A DNA stretch of 64,000 nt from Syngnathus acus (lineage: Eukaryota > Chordata > Actinopteri > Syngnathiformes > Syngnathidae), in the NCBI RefSeq assembly GCF_901709675.1, contig NC_051104.1, positions 1,055,001 to 1,119,000 of the forward strand. The letters are read 5' to 3'. The position numbers were made by a program, and so were the translations under genes. Shown here piece after piece: positions 28,181 through 40,646 of the stretch. How positions within the stretch are numbered: position 1 is the stretch's first letter; every line of letters begins with the position of its first letter. The notes beneath the pieces are model-generated. The model saw only the letters and a list, made by a program, of their open reading frames with translations. It was not told the DNA's origin and searched no databases.

Positions 28181-31100
28181 GTGTGTGTGTGTGTGTTGAT
28201 GTTTGTAGGCTGTGCGCTACCTGGCAGAATGTCGAGCCAACCGGGAGAAGATGAAGGGCGAGCTGGGCATGATGCTGAGTTTGCAGAATGTCATGCAGAA
28301 GCAAGTGGTGCACACACACAAACCATTTGAGATGGGCTGCAATGGTTCTTTAAAGCAGCATGGACATGCCCCACAAACATAATATTGCAATAAGTCTTTT
28401 TTTTTTTTTTAATTGTACAGAAATAGAAAAAAACTAAACAAAATTTGTGAATATACCGTATTTTCCGCCCTAAAAGGCGCACCGGGTTATAAGGCGCACC
28501 TTCAATGAACGGCCCATTTTAAAACTTTGTCCATATATAAGGCGCACCGGATTATAAGGCGCATAAAATAGAAGCTATACTGCATCAAACTGAGGTTGAC
28601 TAGGGTTGCGGTATGCATCCACTAGCCAATAACCAACGAGCCCTCTGTAAACAATCGCGTTTCTCAAACGATCTCCTATAAAATGATCAGAACTGACTAA
28701 AGTTCGATCTAACGCATTGGTACTACTTACCTATGTTTCCCTTCCATATCGATCCGTAGATTTACTCGAAACATTAACAGAGCAGCCTATTTTGACATGA
28801 AATAGCCTGGTACGTATAGCAGCTATCGCAATAGCATTAGCCATCCGCAAAGTCTCACGAGCCTCAGCTCGCAATCTCCCATGAGCCTCAGCAAAGTGTA
28901 AACAATCGCGTTTCTCAAACGATCTCCTATAAAATGATCAGAACTGACTAAAGTTCGATCTAACGCATTGGTACTACTTACCTATGTTTCCCTTCCATAT
29001 CGATCCGTAGATTTACTCGAAACATTAACATGGCAGCCTATTTTGACATGAAATAGCCTGGTACGTATAGCAGCTATCGCAATAGCATTAGCCATCCGCA
29101 AAGTCTCACGAGCCTCAGCTCGCAATCTCCCAAGAGCCTCAGCAAAGTGTAAACAATCGCGTTTCTCAAACGATCTCCTATAAAATGATCAGAACTGACT
29201 AAAGTTCGAGCTCGCAATCTCCCATGAGCCTCAGCAAAGTGTAAACAATCGCGTTTCTCAAACGATCTCCTATAAAATGATCGGAACTGACTAAAGTTCG
29301 ATCTAACGCATTGGTACTACTTACCTATGTTTCCCTTCCATATCGATACGTAGATTTACTCGAAACATTAACAGAGCAGCCTATTTTGACATGAAATAGC
29401 CTGGTACGTATAGCAACTATCGCAATAGCATTAGCCATCTGCAAAGTCTCACGAGCCTCAGCTCGCAATCTCCCATGAGCCTCAGCAAAGTGTAAACAAT
29501 CGCGTTTCTCAAACGATCTCCTATAAAATGATCGGAACTGACTAAAGTTCGATCTAACGCATTGGTACTACTTACCTATGTTTCCCTTCCATATCGATCC
29601 GTAGATTTACTCGAAACATTAACAGAGCAGCCTATTTTTAAATGAAATAGCCTCGCGGGTACAACAGCTATTCGGTGACGCCCCCTGACTACAGTTGCCG
29701 TAATGTTGGGAAGCGATGCGACCTTGTAATTTACTAGTCGTACTAAAACAGTGGTTCCCAAACTTTTGCAGGCTGGCGCCCCCTTTGGCTCCCCAGTGAA
29801 TTCCTAGCGCCCCCCCCCCCCAACCCCCCAAGGCACATATGGAAAAAAAACCTCTTTCTTGATATTTGGTATAAACACTCTATCACACAGTAGACACATT
29901 GGTTGCTGTTGGTTGTGTGGTGCTGCGACAAATCCATATTTCAGATATTCCACACTATATTGCCGACACTTCTTTTTTGTTTGCTGTACCAAGGCCATAC
30001 TTTATTCTGGAACAAAAAAATAAAACCATGTAAAATACAGCATTTTATCGCATTTCATAAATAGGCCTACTTAAAGACAAAAATGACAACATTGTAGGTA
30101 TGAAAAGCAAGTTTACCCTCTCATGTATTCATTTTCTTCCATTTACTCACAGAAAATGGTGGCGGACGTGATCTAAGGCAGTGGTCCCCAACCTTTTTTG
30201 CGCCACGGACCGGTTACATGTCAGAAATATTTTCGCGGACCGGCATTTATATAAATAAATAATACATTTATATAAATGAATAAATAATACATTTATAATA
30301 TCATTACCATTACGTTGAATTAGTGGGAGCACTGAGTTTGTTTCTCAGAAACGAGCCGGTCCCATCTAGACGTAATCGGAGACAATGACACCCGAAGTGA
30401 TTTAAGGTTTGTCTTTTATTGCAGGATGCTTGGTCTCCATGTGTTGAAGCAGTTTTGAATGCTTCACTGCCTGGTTAGTTAGCCTGTCGCCACATATTAG
30501 CTTTGCGGGCTCGACTGGGGAAACATGTCACGTGACCGGGACGAGTGTCTTGACCTGAATTAATTGATCGTCGATAAAAAAAAAAATCCTGTGCGGCTTG
30601 GCGGCCCCGTACCAAGTGACCCACGGACCGGTACCGGTCCGCGGCCCGGTGGTTGGGGACCACTGCCCTAAACAGCTCAACACAACACAACACGGCGCGT
30701 TCTGGCGAGTCCCCAATTTCATGTTGACTTGAACTCAAGATGATGTTGACCGCCAGAATGCGGTTTTTATTATAAGATAAAATTCTGAACATTACAAGCT
30801 TGAAATTACAAACCTGAGCTTTTGCTTTTGTAGTCTATGCTGTCGGATCTGACTGGGCCAGAGCGGCGTGTTGTGTACAAATCGACTGCCGCCCCCCTAC
30901 CGCCCCCCTACCGCCCCTTTCTTCCTCACCGCCCCCCCAGATCTTTCTACCGCCCCCAGGGGGGCGGTACCGCCCACTTTGGGAACCACTGTACTAAAAC
31001 GTACTGAAACATTTTGGCAGAGCACTGTGTACAACCAGTATGGATCAACAAATTCATCAATTGATCCATATATAAGGTGCACTGGCCTATAAGGCGCACT

Positions 31101-32700
31101 GTCGGCTTTTGAGAAAATTTTAGGTTTTTAGGTGCGCCTTTTAGGGCGGAAAATACGGTATTAACATGACAGTATAGACATTAGACAAACTTTGTGAAAA
31201 GGAAGGAACCATTTAAAGCAGGGGAGTCAAACTCATTTTTTTCGCGGGCCGCATTGTAGTCATAGCTTCTTTCGGAGGGCCATTATGACTGTCAACCGAA
31301 ATAAATGTATGAGCACCTCGTATTATATACAGTAAAAGCTACAAAACAAACTGACAAATAACTCATTTTCAAATCAGACGAGTAAAAACTGGTCAAATAT
31401 TTAAAAAAATGTTTTATTAAAAGTGAAGACAATTAGCAATTCTAGTAATGACACATGAATTTGATGCACAATTTGTCTTCGCGGGCCACATAAAATGATG
31501 TGGCGGGCCGTATCTGGCCCCCGGGCCTTGAGTTTGACACGTGATTTAAAGGAAAAATTACTGTGGTCTAACACGTTTTCTCTGTTCATCCGTCCGTGAA
31601 GGAGCACGTCGCCCGGTGAAACCAAACTGCTGGCCTCGGAGATATACGAGATCTTCCAGTCGGCCGGTAAAGAGGAAGCAGAGCAGGCAGAGGCGGCGGC
31701 CGCCTCATGCCGACGGAAGGCTCAGTTCTTCCTGGGCTCCAACAATAAGAGGGCCAAGACGGTCGTGCTGCACATTGACGGCCTGGACGACTCGGTAGGT
31801 GGCCGTCCGTGATATGTGAGCTCCCTCCAGTGATGCAAGAAAGAATAACCACATTGAAATTTCTGGCTTTGCTTTTATGTTATGTTTAATGTTTAATGAA
31901 AAAAAAAAACAAGACTATAAATCTTTACTCAATTATTCCTTTTTGCTTCCTGCCTGGCGAGCAGACTCGCAGGAGCTTATGCGAGGAGGCCTTGCTGAAG
32001 ATCCGAGGGGTCATCAGCTTTACTTTCCAGATGGCCGTCAAGAGATGCGTTGTCAGGATCCGCTCTGACCTTAAAGCTGACGTAAGCAAGCGCAATGCTT
32101 GTTGTCTCGGATCTGAAACTTCATGCACACCATCTTTCGGGAGCCAACCCACTTAATAAAAAAATAATGTGATGTGTGACAGGCGTTGGGTACAGCCATC
32201 AACTCCACTAAAGTGATGAAAGCCCAACAGGTGTTGAGGACAGAGGATGGAGGAGAGGTGAGGATGACCCATTTCCTTTTGAACATGTCAAAAAATTGTG
32301 AAAATAATCATCATAATTATTATAATAACTACTGCTAGTAGTGTTTGGTACCCGCTGTATGTCAGTACCTGCTATGACCAACAGCCGGCAGGCTTGGCTC
32401 AGTCATGACTTCAAGCAAGGAGCTCATGTTGAACAACTACTGGCATTTTTTTAGTGGTGGGTAGGATGCTCCCTTTGAAAAAGGACAAAAAAGAAAATTT
32501 CACTTGATGTGTTAGAATGCCCATGGGCATCGAATGGGCAGAATCTTACAAGCCAAAAGTAAGTCGCTCTTACTGACGGATCATTTTTATCCTGTTTTTT
32601 TATAGTGCCACTTATTAGTACAGTTTAATCCAAATTATCCAGATTTGGGCTTTTGGAATATACATGAACCATTAAAAGTCCTACCTAATGTCTTAGAATG

Positions 32701-32749
<49 letters not shown>

Positions 32750-32987
32750 CGTGTGTGTGCGCGTGCGTGTGTGTGCGCGTGTGTCGCAGCTGATCATGCC
32801 GTTCCAGGAGGACGGCGAGGGCACGTCGGTGGTGGAGGAGAACACGGACATTCCGGACTACCTGCCCGAGGAGGAGAGTCCGTCGCAGGATCCGGACAAG
32901 GCGGTGACGCGCATGGGATCTGTCGCGGACGGAATGGGCTGGCTCAACACCGCCGCCAACTTCCTGACTCGTTCCTTCTATTGGTGA
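27786..32987 (+). CDS. armc1: Armadillo repeat-containing protein 1
   Basis: ARMC1 is an outer-mitochondria/cytosol protein linked in mammals to mitochondrial distribution. Six coding exons: 27786-27947, 28209-28300, 31602-31794, 31965-32081, 32183-32257, 32790-32987, giving 278 aa (human 282). The first exon begins at 27738 with UTR, and the ATG at 27786 gives MSAELDAL. Hallmarks are [18 protein letters not shown] and [20 protein letters not shown] (armadillo-like region), [43 protein letters not shown](R)[11 protein letters not shown] (ferredoxin-like C-terminal part), an acidic linker, and the conserved end [12 protein letters not shown]. Intron 2 starts with GC instead of GT (28301); the GC donor is required to keep the frame (AA|G = Lys). 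That intron is swollen by transposons. Divergent arrangement with mtfr1 is as in mammals. Confidence 0.96.
28149..28198. repeat. armc1: (GT)n microsatellite in armc1 intron 1
   Basis: An imperfect GT tract, interrupted once by a TTG, runs up to a few bases before the exon 2 acceptor at 28208. Length changes here would alter the acceptor's upstream context. Confidence 0.9.
28647..29660. repeat. 251-bp satellite-like tandem array inside the TIR element
   Basis: Units begin with GTAAACAATCGCGTTTCTC at 28647, 28898, 29149, 29241 and 29492. Spacing is 251 bp except for one short unit of 92 bp (29149-29240), an internal deletion. The last unit is cut short near 29660. Copies are almost identical, differing by a few substitutions such as GATCAG/GATCGG, so the array is young or recently homogenised. 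Confidence 0.92.
29749..30991. mobile_element. Non-autonomous hAT element with perfect 8-bp target duplication
   Basis: Terminal inverted repeats begin CAGTGGTTCCCAAACTTT (left) and end as its complement (right, AAAG replaced by ACTTTGGGAACCACTG on the plus strand). The 8-bp sequence TACTAAAA flanks both sides (29741-29748 and 30992-30999), the hAT signature. No transposase is encoded. It inserted into the larger TIR element and is itself interrupted at 30179-30665. Confidence 0.9.
30179..30665. mobile_element. hAT-type MITE nested in the hAT element
   Basis: Ends are CAGTGGTCCCCAACC and its exact complement, with subterminal CGGACCGG motifs near both ends. Flanking octamers (ATCTAAGG, CCCTAAAC) match at only four positions, so the target duplication has decayed or was imperfect. 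487 bp, no coding capacity. Confidence 0.82.
31219..31543. mobile_element. hAT-type MITE with perfect 8-bp target duplication
   Basis: The left end CAGGGGAGTCAAACTCA pairs with the right end TGAGTTTGACACGTG in inverted orientation. Both copies of ATTTAAAG (31211-31218, 31544-31551) are identical. Internal sequence has the GCGGGCCGC / GTGGCGGGCC theme at opposite ends. 325 bp, non-coding, about 60 bp upstream of armc1 exon 3. Confidence 0.9.
32701..32784. repeat. armc1: (TG)n/(CG)n microsatellite before armc1 exon 6
   Basis: A TG tract passing into CGCGCG and mixed TGCG repeats runs right up to the acceptor CGCAG at 32785-32789. The usual polypyrimidine tract is replaced by alternating purine-pyrimidine sequence, an unusual acceptor context. 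Confidence 0.88.
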
Positions 32988-33785
32988 CCCCGCCACTCTC
33001 CCCAACATTCTACCACAATACCGAGTCAGCATGATTTACACACACGCACAGGCACGCACACATCGAGCGAAGTTGTGTGCGTATATTAAGCGTACGCTAG
33101 CTAGCCGCTGTATATCCCAAACTAGAGGACTTGAAATCAGCTGACACCAAGGATGCTCATACCATGAAATTGGGAGATTTTTTTTTTTTTTTTTCTGCAT
33201 GACCCACCTCATACCTACCAACGAGAATATTTATCATACTAATATTTTCACACTTTTATTTTTCACTTTAACATGCATTAGTGCCAATCTTGCCCCCACA
33301 ATTCTTTTGTGTGCCTTTTATTTTTTTGGGGAACATTTTTCTGTATTTATTCATTTTTGGAGCATCCTTAGAGAGCGCAGAATATGTGGCTTTTTCTTTT
33401 GGTGGCCATTTTAATCCCCCTAGAGCTGTAATAATAATGATAACACTTAAAAATACATCAAATGAATGTTTATTATTTTCTCTGTTTTGAGAATTTGGGC
33501 TTATTTCCCCTAAGAAAAAAATAATACAACCTACAGTTAATAAAAATGTAACTATTTATATTATTATATTATTATTAGTCCCTAATTTACAAAAAAAGAA
33601 TGAATTACAATTGAAAGTAATTTAAAGTTGTAATATATTTTTGGCATTTCATTTCACGCTTCAATTCTGAATTTATAAAAAATAAAATTTTATTTACGTT
33701 TTGGTAGTATTTTATTAACATGACATGACAGGCTTTTATAAGAGTCACCCTGATTATAAAACAGCCCAGAAAAGTCCGTAATAAA
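32988..33785 (+). other. armc1: armc1 3' UTR
   Basis: Non-coding and increasingly AT-rich. A good AATAAA candidate lies at 33780-33785, with an earlier one near 33679. Which is used cannot be decided from sequence. Confidence 0.5.
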
Positions 33786-36700
33786 CATTTGTTTGATTGC
33801 TGTTATTATTTCTCACCTCCAATGGCCCCTGATCGGAAAAGTGAGAGTACCCCGATACTACACATTAATAAAAGTATCACGTGTACCTTTTGTAAATGGT
33901 GCTTCACTCAAGCCCAAGTAACCCTGAAACATTCTGTCTGGGTTTTTTTTGCGCGGCAAACGCCACAAAATTGAAATCTCTGTTGCCGAAAGTGCTTACC
34001 TCCCATCCCAGGTTTGCCGGTTATCTTGCCGGCATTACGTCTCTCATAATTAACGTCCTGTACATAACAATGCGACACAGCGTAGCGCTGACTAGGCCAC
34101 TTGTCTCATCTCTTGTTAGTCAAGGTCGTAACACAGCGGCGTGACCTAAATCTAGCGGTGGTGGCTACATCCTGGTAAGCCATCTTTTTCAAGACATTGC
34201 GTTACAATGATCAGTATTTTTTGTTTGTTTAACTGTTTGTCATCCTCGCGTGTTGCTCCGTGTCCTCACTTTTGAGCCCAACGACAGAAATGTACAGACG
34301 TCCGCCCGTGTAATATACTGTAATGCTCATTCCTGTCAAATGACCATAAACTTCAAATTCAACTTTGTTGTTTTTGTGCAGTTTTCTTCTTCAATGTTAA
34401 ATCACTTTTTCTTGAAATGAGAGGTGCCTTAGGGTAGTAAGGGAGGCAATCCAGCTGCCCCAGCTATTGCATGGTGCTGGTGGCCAGGCAGCAGGCAGCA
34501 GCCAAGGCCCAGCTGCAGGCCCTGGAGCAACACTGTTGGACTGTGATGTCACTTCCTGCTGAGCCACTTCATTAGGTACACACGCTAATATGTGACACTT
34601 GTTGACAAAAGTATCAATAAATTATAAGAATATATAATTGTGTGGAATTGGTTGACAAAACACATTGAAAATACAATTACGATTAACCACACGGTTTCAA
34701 GTTATCATATAAAAAAAAAACATCCAATAATAAATTGGTAGCTTTTAAAAGCAAATGGAGCTGCACTTGCTGATCCCGCATTTCAATCTACAATAAATTA
34801 TTGCACTCACCGCCTTGCAATCATAATCGTCAGTATCCGTGCAGCCATCAGCTTGCTTTTACTGGTGAATACTGTAGACGAGGCGCTTTATTGTGCATTA
34901 AATGACGTTCTGGAGGGATTCGTATGCTTCCATGTAATGACATTAAATATGATATTAGTCCTTTTTGAGAAGCTTGTCCACATCAGACACTTCACCTTGG
35001 CTAAAAGCCAATCAACTGTCTCCTATCGCGACGGCGCCCGTGTCTATTTGCATTTGTATGTGGGCGTGCGTTGAGGGTCCCGCTGCGGTGCGACGGCAGG
35101 CCAAGTCCACGCTTTCGGCCGTAAATCCCAGCGGTGGCGGCCGGGGTGGCAGGAAATGATGTGACTCTGGCAATTTATGTCAAATAACTTTAGAGGATGC
35201 GGCGAGCGTGGCGGGAGTGATAACTCTTCTTCTTCCTTCCCCGGGAGCTTTAATTGAGACATTTCTCTTGATCTCTGTTGTTGAGATGTAATGTCGCTCG
35301 TTATCGCGCCCGAGCGAAGGTCACGCTGACTGTTTGAGCATCGCGCAACGTTGACGCAAGACTCCTGACCCTGACGGAGAAAGAGAAATACAGCAGTGTC
35401 TCAAATCATCTTGACTCATTGAAATGAATAGAAATGCAATTAATCTGTTCCAGCCTCAGCCCTTCAAAAACTGTAATGATTTTTACATTTATTTTTTTAG
35501 TCAAATTCTACAGCAATTGAATGGCCATTGTGCTTGCCTTCTACGTTGAGCATCTAGAAGCAAGACGTCTGTACTGTTCAGGTGTCTCAGCTCCTCGCAG
35601 ACGATAAAGAATGTGTCAATGTGAGTACCCGTTATAATGACCGAATGTGTTGGTACATTTGTGTTCAAATATCAGTTGCTTAAAAGCTTTTATATTAGTT
35701 TCTCACAATGTTTTAGCATTCGCATTTAGCTAGCCAGCTAAAATTAGAAAGCTTTGGAATTTGATCAAAATGACAAACTAAAATGTCTGCTGTTTTGGTT
35801 AGCAACAAGGTTCCAAATGTGATTGGCGATCAAACCTTTTCATGCCCATGTGTTGCAGCAGAAGCATGCATCTGTTGATCAGATTGACACACACAAAAAG
35901 TTTGTAATTGTGGTCATAGCTCATTATTGCCCCCCTCCCCTTTTCCCCCACTTGGATGATTGGATTCAGCCAGGGAGGGAAGGAAAGTTGTGTTGGGTTG
36001 GGGGGGAGGGACGCTTCAGCCCCTGTGACATGACCACGTCCGCCCGGCGACAACCTCTCTCAACACACTCGATTGGTAGGATGAATTATGGCTGTTGAGA
36101 ATTAAAAGGTCCCCGGTGTCAAAATAATTCACGATATTATGCATATCTGGCCGGATATGTGGATTAGGAAGATAATAAAAGCTGCGGCAGAGTATCGCCT
36201 GCGAGGAGGAGGAGGGTGGGTGGGTTCAAGGTCCAAAAAGTGCATGCATGTATTGGCCCGTCACTCAGCTTATGTGTGTGCTGGATCAAGCCACACGCAA
36301 GCTGAGATTTGAACATAATTGTCCCAAAACTGCTCATCAGTGGATCTGCCCACCGCCATTAGGGCTCAGCAATATGGTGTGACATCCGCATTCGCCTCTG
36401 TGACAGGTTATTAGCGCGCTGTAATTAAGCTGACTTTCCTGGCGTACGGGAAAAGAGAATTGTCTGGGGGGAAAAAACCCGAAAAATTTAAATAATACAT
36501 ACATGAACCACGTGGATTTTTTTTCCTGCCAGGAAGTTTGAGTTTATAACACAGTACATGGTGAGTTCATAATTATATGAATGCGTCCTCTGTATCGGTA
36601 ATACAATATTCCGCATTGTCCAAATGTTGTTGTGAAAATCCGAGTGAAAGCGGGAAAAAAAAATTGAATAAGGTGTGACTTAAAAAATTCTGCTGGCTGT

Positions 36701-39700
36701 TACACAACTTAAGACAAGTGGACGTTGTTGTGAGCAACGAAGCCCATCTGCTATGCCCCCACTTTCGTCCACATGGTGTGTGAATATGATAATACCTGAA
36801 AAGTGTCCTGCAAAAAGTCCCCACTGCTTACATAAGCCCGTACGAAATGGCTTCAAAGTCATTTTCTCCTATTTAGGAGGGCTCCACAAACATGTCAAAA
36901 CATATTTTAATTGACAGGAACCAAAGCCCACCTTCACACAGCAAAGCGTTCACGTTAAATAGCGGAGCCGTGGGGTCCGTGTCGCGTTGTCTTTGTGGCA
37001 TGCTCGCTGAACAGAAGGTCCGCACTCCCCCCCCCCCTCTTCGTAACGGCGGCAGATGGCCGCAGATGAATCCCTCATAATCATGTCAGGACGGCTCGTC
37101 CGATCCCGATTCATCTCTTTAAACACATTTCATGCTTGCACAAAGATGGAGGCGGCCGGCGCGCCACAAAAGTACACAAAGATTGTCCTTGCAAACAAGT
37201 GTTCCTGCTCCTTAACACCACTTAATCATCGGCGCTCCTGTTATTGCGCCGCACGTACACAAGCGAGTCAGTCTTCTTTCTTTCGCACTTTCTGTTCATG
37301 TCGTTTTCTTCAGACGTCTCCTGATCAGTTCTTCCAGTCCAGCCGGATGGCCTTCTAAAATATAAATCTTTCTAACAAGCTTTCATTGAGTCCTGCAAGG
37401 GCGCTGACAATTTGCCATAAAGTCAATTGTGATTTTTTTTTTTTTCCATTTCGTTATCCATCCCTCCCTCCCTGTCAGCCATGATAATTGTGGATCAGGT
37501 GACGCCGGTCTCACCTCATTTCAGGGGCCATGCTCGACTAGGGCCATTCTCTCCACTCAAAGGCCACATCATTGCGCAGCCCCCCACTTCTCATTAAACC
37601 CTCCTGAGTGGCTGCTCTCTCTCTTTCTCACTCACTTCCATGTTCCACATCGCAGATTTGTTTAGCTCTTGTTTTCTGACTGGATGCCCTCCTCCGCCTC
37701 CACATTAACCCCTTGAGCGAGGACCGACACCCCCTTTCTGAGCCCGGCTCCCCGTCCTCGCATTTCCACCATTGTTATTTATTTCTAATTCCCCTGATAG
37801 AATAGCTTTGTTTGAAACCTTTGGCTTGTCCCTTCTAAAATTGAAACCTGACGTTCTTCCGATTTGCTCCATTCAGCCAATGGGTTCCACTTTTGACACT
37901 AAATATGTCAGTTCCTGTTATGGAAATGAAACACTTCTTTTATAAAGTGAACAATTTTTGTCCCCATTCTTTCCCCAACAAGCTTTTTTGGGGTGTGTGT
38001 TTGCGCTGATTGTTAAATTATTCATGAAGGAAGGAAGCAGCCGAAGAACTGTGATTAACATGAAATAACAATTTGCTAATTTATGGAAACTTGCAATTAA
38101 CTCTCCTTATTTGCCGTGACCGAATCAAACATTCATAAACACACGCGATGATTTTTTACATTCCGCTGTCAGAATCTTATGACTTAGTTTTTCTCGTTTG
38201 GTAAAGTTTTGACTGAAAATAATCGAGTAACCCCAAACTTGATAGCATTCATGTCAAGAGGTAGAACACCGGACACGAATTGGCTAACATACGTAATATC
38301 GTCACCATGTATGCGTTAAACCTGAAATGTACGACGACTATGTTGCAGCGAATTAAAAGAAAATATAAAAATGAGGAAAAAACACCAAGTGCGACCAATT
38401 TAGCTCTATTTGCTGATTAATTTGGCTCCACCTGTGATGCTGGCTGCGCTAAGTAGCTACATCAGTTTTAATTAGGGCCCTCACCGAGTGGCTTGCTAGT
38501 GAAAATGAGGGTATTAATTATCACGTTTAGCAGATATCACAGTGACAAACGGCGACGGAGGAGGAAGACCCCCTCCAAAAAAAAACCACCTCTTTCCTAT
38601 CTCACTTGGCGTCTTTCAAACAACCTTGGGTGAGATGCGTCCGCCGCCATTCGTCACTACGGCGAGTGCCTCAAGCTAACGTAACGCTCGCTACGTGTCT
38701 CGTTTGTCTTTCGAGAATCAACTATTCAGTCTATTCGACTATTGAACTATTTGACTTTCCCTCTCCAGCCCTAAAGTGTTCTTTTTTTCCTCATGTTTCT
38801 TTCTTTTTTTTTTTGGCATTGGGAGCTAAAAAGAGCCCAGCGGACTCGCTCCTCACCGAGCACCTCGGCTGTCGGCTTTGTCTCCCAGAAAAGCGTATGA
38901 TTCATCATCATCACAGGCCGCCATTAGACGATGTCACCCTATTAGACAAATCACATTATCGCACTTATATTCATTAAACTCAAAGCCACTTGGAGACACT
39001 CATCGGTGCCAAAGGGCGGCGCACTCCAACATTCCACTTCACCACCTCGCCACTTCACATTTGCATACGGAGAGTGGATCACAATATTAGGTACACCTGC
39101 ATCAAACCTGAGCGTTAACGTCCCTGAACTTTGCTGTTTTTATTTTTAACTCATTCACTGCCATTGACGGCTATGGACGTCAATTTGTAACTTTCAGTGA
39201 ATTAGTAAAAAAAAAAAAAACATTTCTGAACTGCAGGAACTGAAAAACAAAATTTTCCTCACCAGTGAATTATTATTATTATTATTTTTACCATAACACC
39301 CCAAGTCGATGTGACAGGAGAAAAACAACCAGAAGTGAGTCAAAGTAATATTTAATGTGCACATTTTCTTGTAATGATTTCTCCACTCCCCTTCCATCTG
39401 CTGCCCCCCAACACCACGCATGTGTGTGCGCGCTGTATGTTTCCGTCACATGGTGGCGTTGACCCGCGCTGTCGTCTCCCTGATTAGCTCGCTGATTCAC
39501 TTTCCTTGTGCGCTAATGTGCAATCAATCACCATCAATTAGACAAAATGTTCAATCATTAAAAGCATTATCATCAATTAAAGTAATGATCACTTCCCGCC
39601 AACGCTTCATGGCCACACGCGCGCACATTTTCCCTCACTTCTTTGATTTCGAAACTTATTTTCATTCTTTGATGATGACACGTGCACTGATTGCTTCATC

Positions 39701-40646
39701 AAAATTGCATTTCTTCCAACTAATATGCGCATTTGATAAAGTCCTAATTGCTCAATCTAAAATGTTTTCTTGCAGTCTCATTGTTTATTGTAATAGTTTT
39801 GATTAGTGTATATTAATTTAAAATTAATTAATAAAAACATTTAAATTCTATCACGGTGCCAGGTCTGCATAGAAAAGCCTCGAGCGTCATCGAGAGGCCC
39901 AGGAAGGACCTGTCAGCGCCTTCCTTCAATGTGCAAAGCGTTTTGTGTGGCTTCAGTGCCACCTGAGCAAAGCAGGCGGCTCATTGGGGTCAAGAACCTC
40001 CCGCCCCTCCCTCCCTCCTTTGCCTCGCTGCAGTGGGAGTGCAAAATAAATGGGCCTGAACATTGCACACTCGCCTGACTGGGGAGCTCCATTAAACCCA
40101 GCAGTCACTCTGTATGGATATGGATGTCCATTATTACACACCAGAGCATCCATTCAGTTGTGATTCCTCATAATGACATCATAGAGACCTTGAAGGAGGC
40201 TGTTTGACAATAGCGCTACTTTTACACCGCAATAACCACAAAGACCTTTCAATGCACCTGAATGTGTCTTAGGAGTCAAAAACGTATGTTTGCATTAGAA
40301 ATACACTCAATATTGTCCGGTTAGTGTCACCGATTGGTTTGAATTGTTCATTGCCCCGCCTTTTTGGGTCAGAGCAGCTGATTGGGTAAGTGATTGGGCA
40401 CCTGTGTGGAAAGTAAAGGAGACACTGGTGAGACTGACAAGTGAGCAGATTGTGAAAACACTGTTTATCACACAGTTTTTCTTCCACCACAGTTTGATGA
40501 CACTGAACAGTTTATTTTTTGTTAGCATTAAGGTGCATCAACCTAAAGTGACCCTGGACCTGTGGAATTAACAAAAGTATTGAAGATAAAACTCAATTTT
40601 GGGTCAAATAGTTGTACTATGTTAATTTTGTTTTCACTTGTCAATT
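33786..40646. other. Gene-poor region downstream of armc1
   Basis: No protein domain, splice pattern or RNA gene was recognised in about 6.9 kb. Segments at about 36105-36420, 38400-38560 and 39470-39835 are AT-rich but complex, with clustered homeodomain-type cores (TAATTA, ATCAATCA, ATGCATAT), and may be conserved enhancers. TTAACTCATTCACTGCC at about 39149 resembles a dispersed fish repeat I know from memory. Confidence 0.45.

Larger units (their letters stand above)
28456..31158. mobile_element. TIR DNA element (TA flanks) in armc1 intron 2, with nested insertions
   Basis: The left end CCGTATTTTCCGCCCTAAAA (28456 on) is matched as reverse complement by the right end (up to 31158), with at least 25 bp of near-perfect terminal inverted repeat. 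TA lies on both outer sides (28454-28455, 31159-31160), consistent with a 2-bp TA target duplication. Subterminal repeats of TATAAGGCGCACC occur at both ends. No transposase frame is present, so it is non-autonomous. Removing the inner hAT insertion and its duplicated target leaves about 1.45 kb, most of which is a 251-bp tandem array. I do not assign a superfamily. Confidence 0.85.

Noticed and set aside
27786-28336. Continuation of armc1 exon 2 past 28300 into the GCAAGT sequence
   Set aside because: Reading on gives CA-repeat translation and then a stop, whereas splicing at the GC donor restores the conserved ARMC1 sequence in exon 3.
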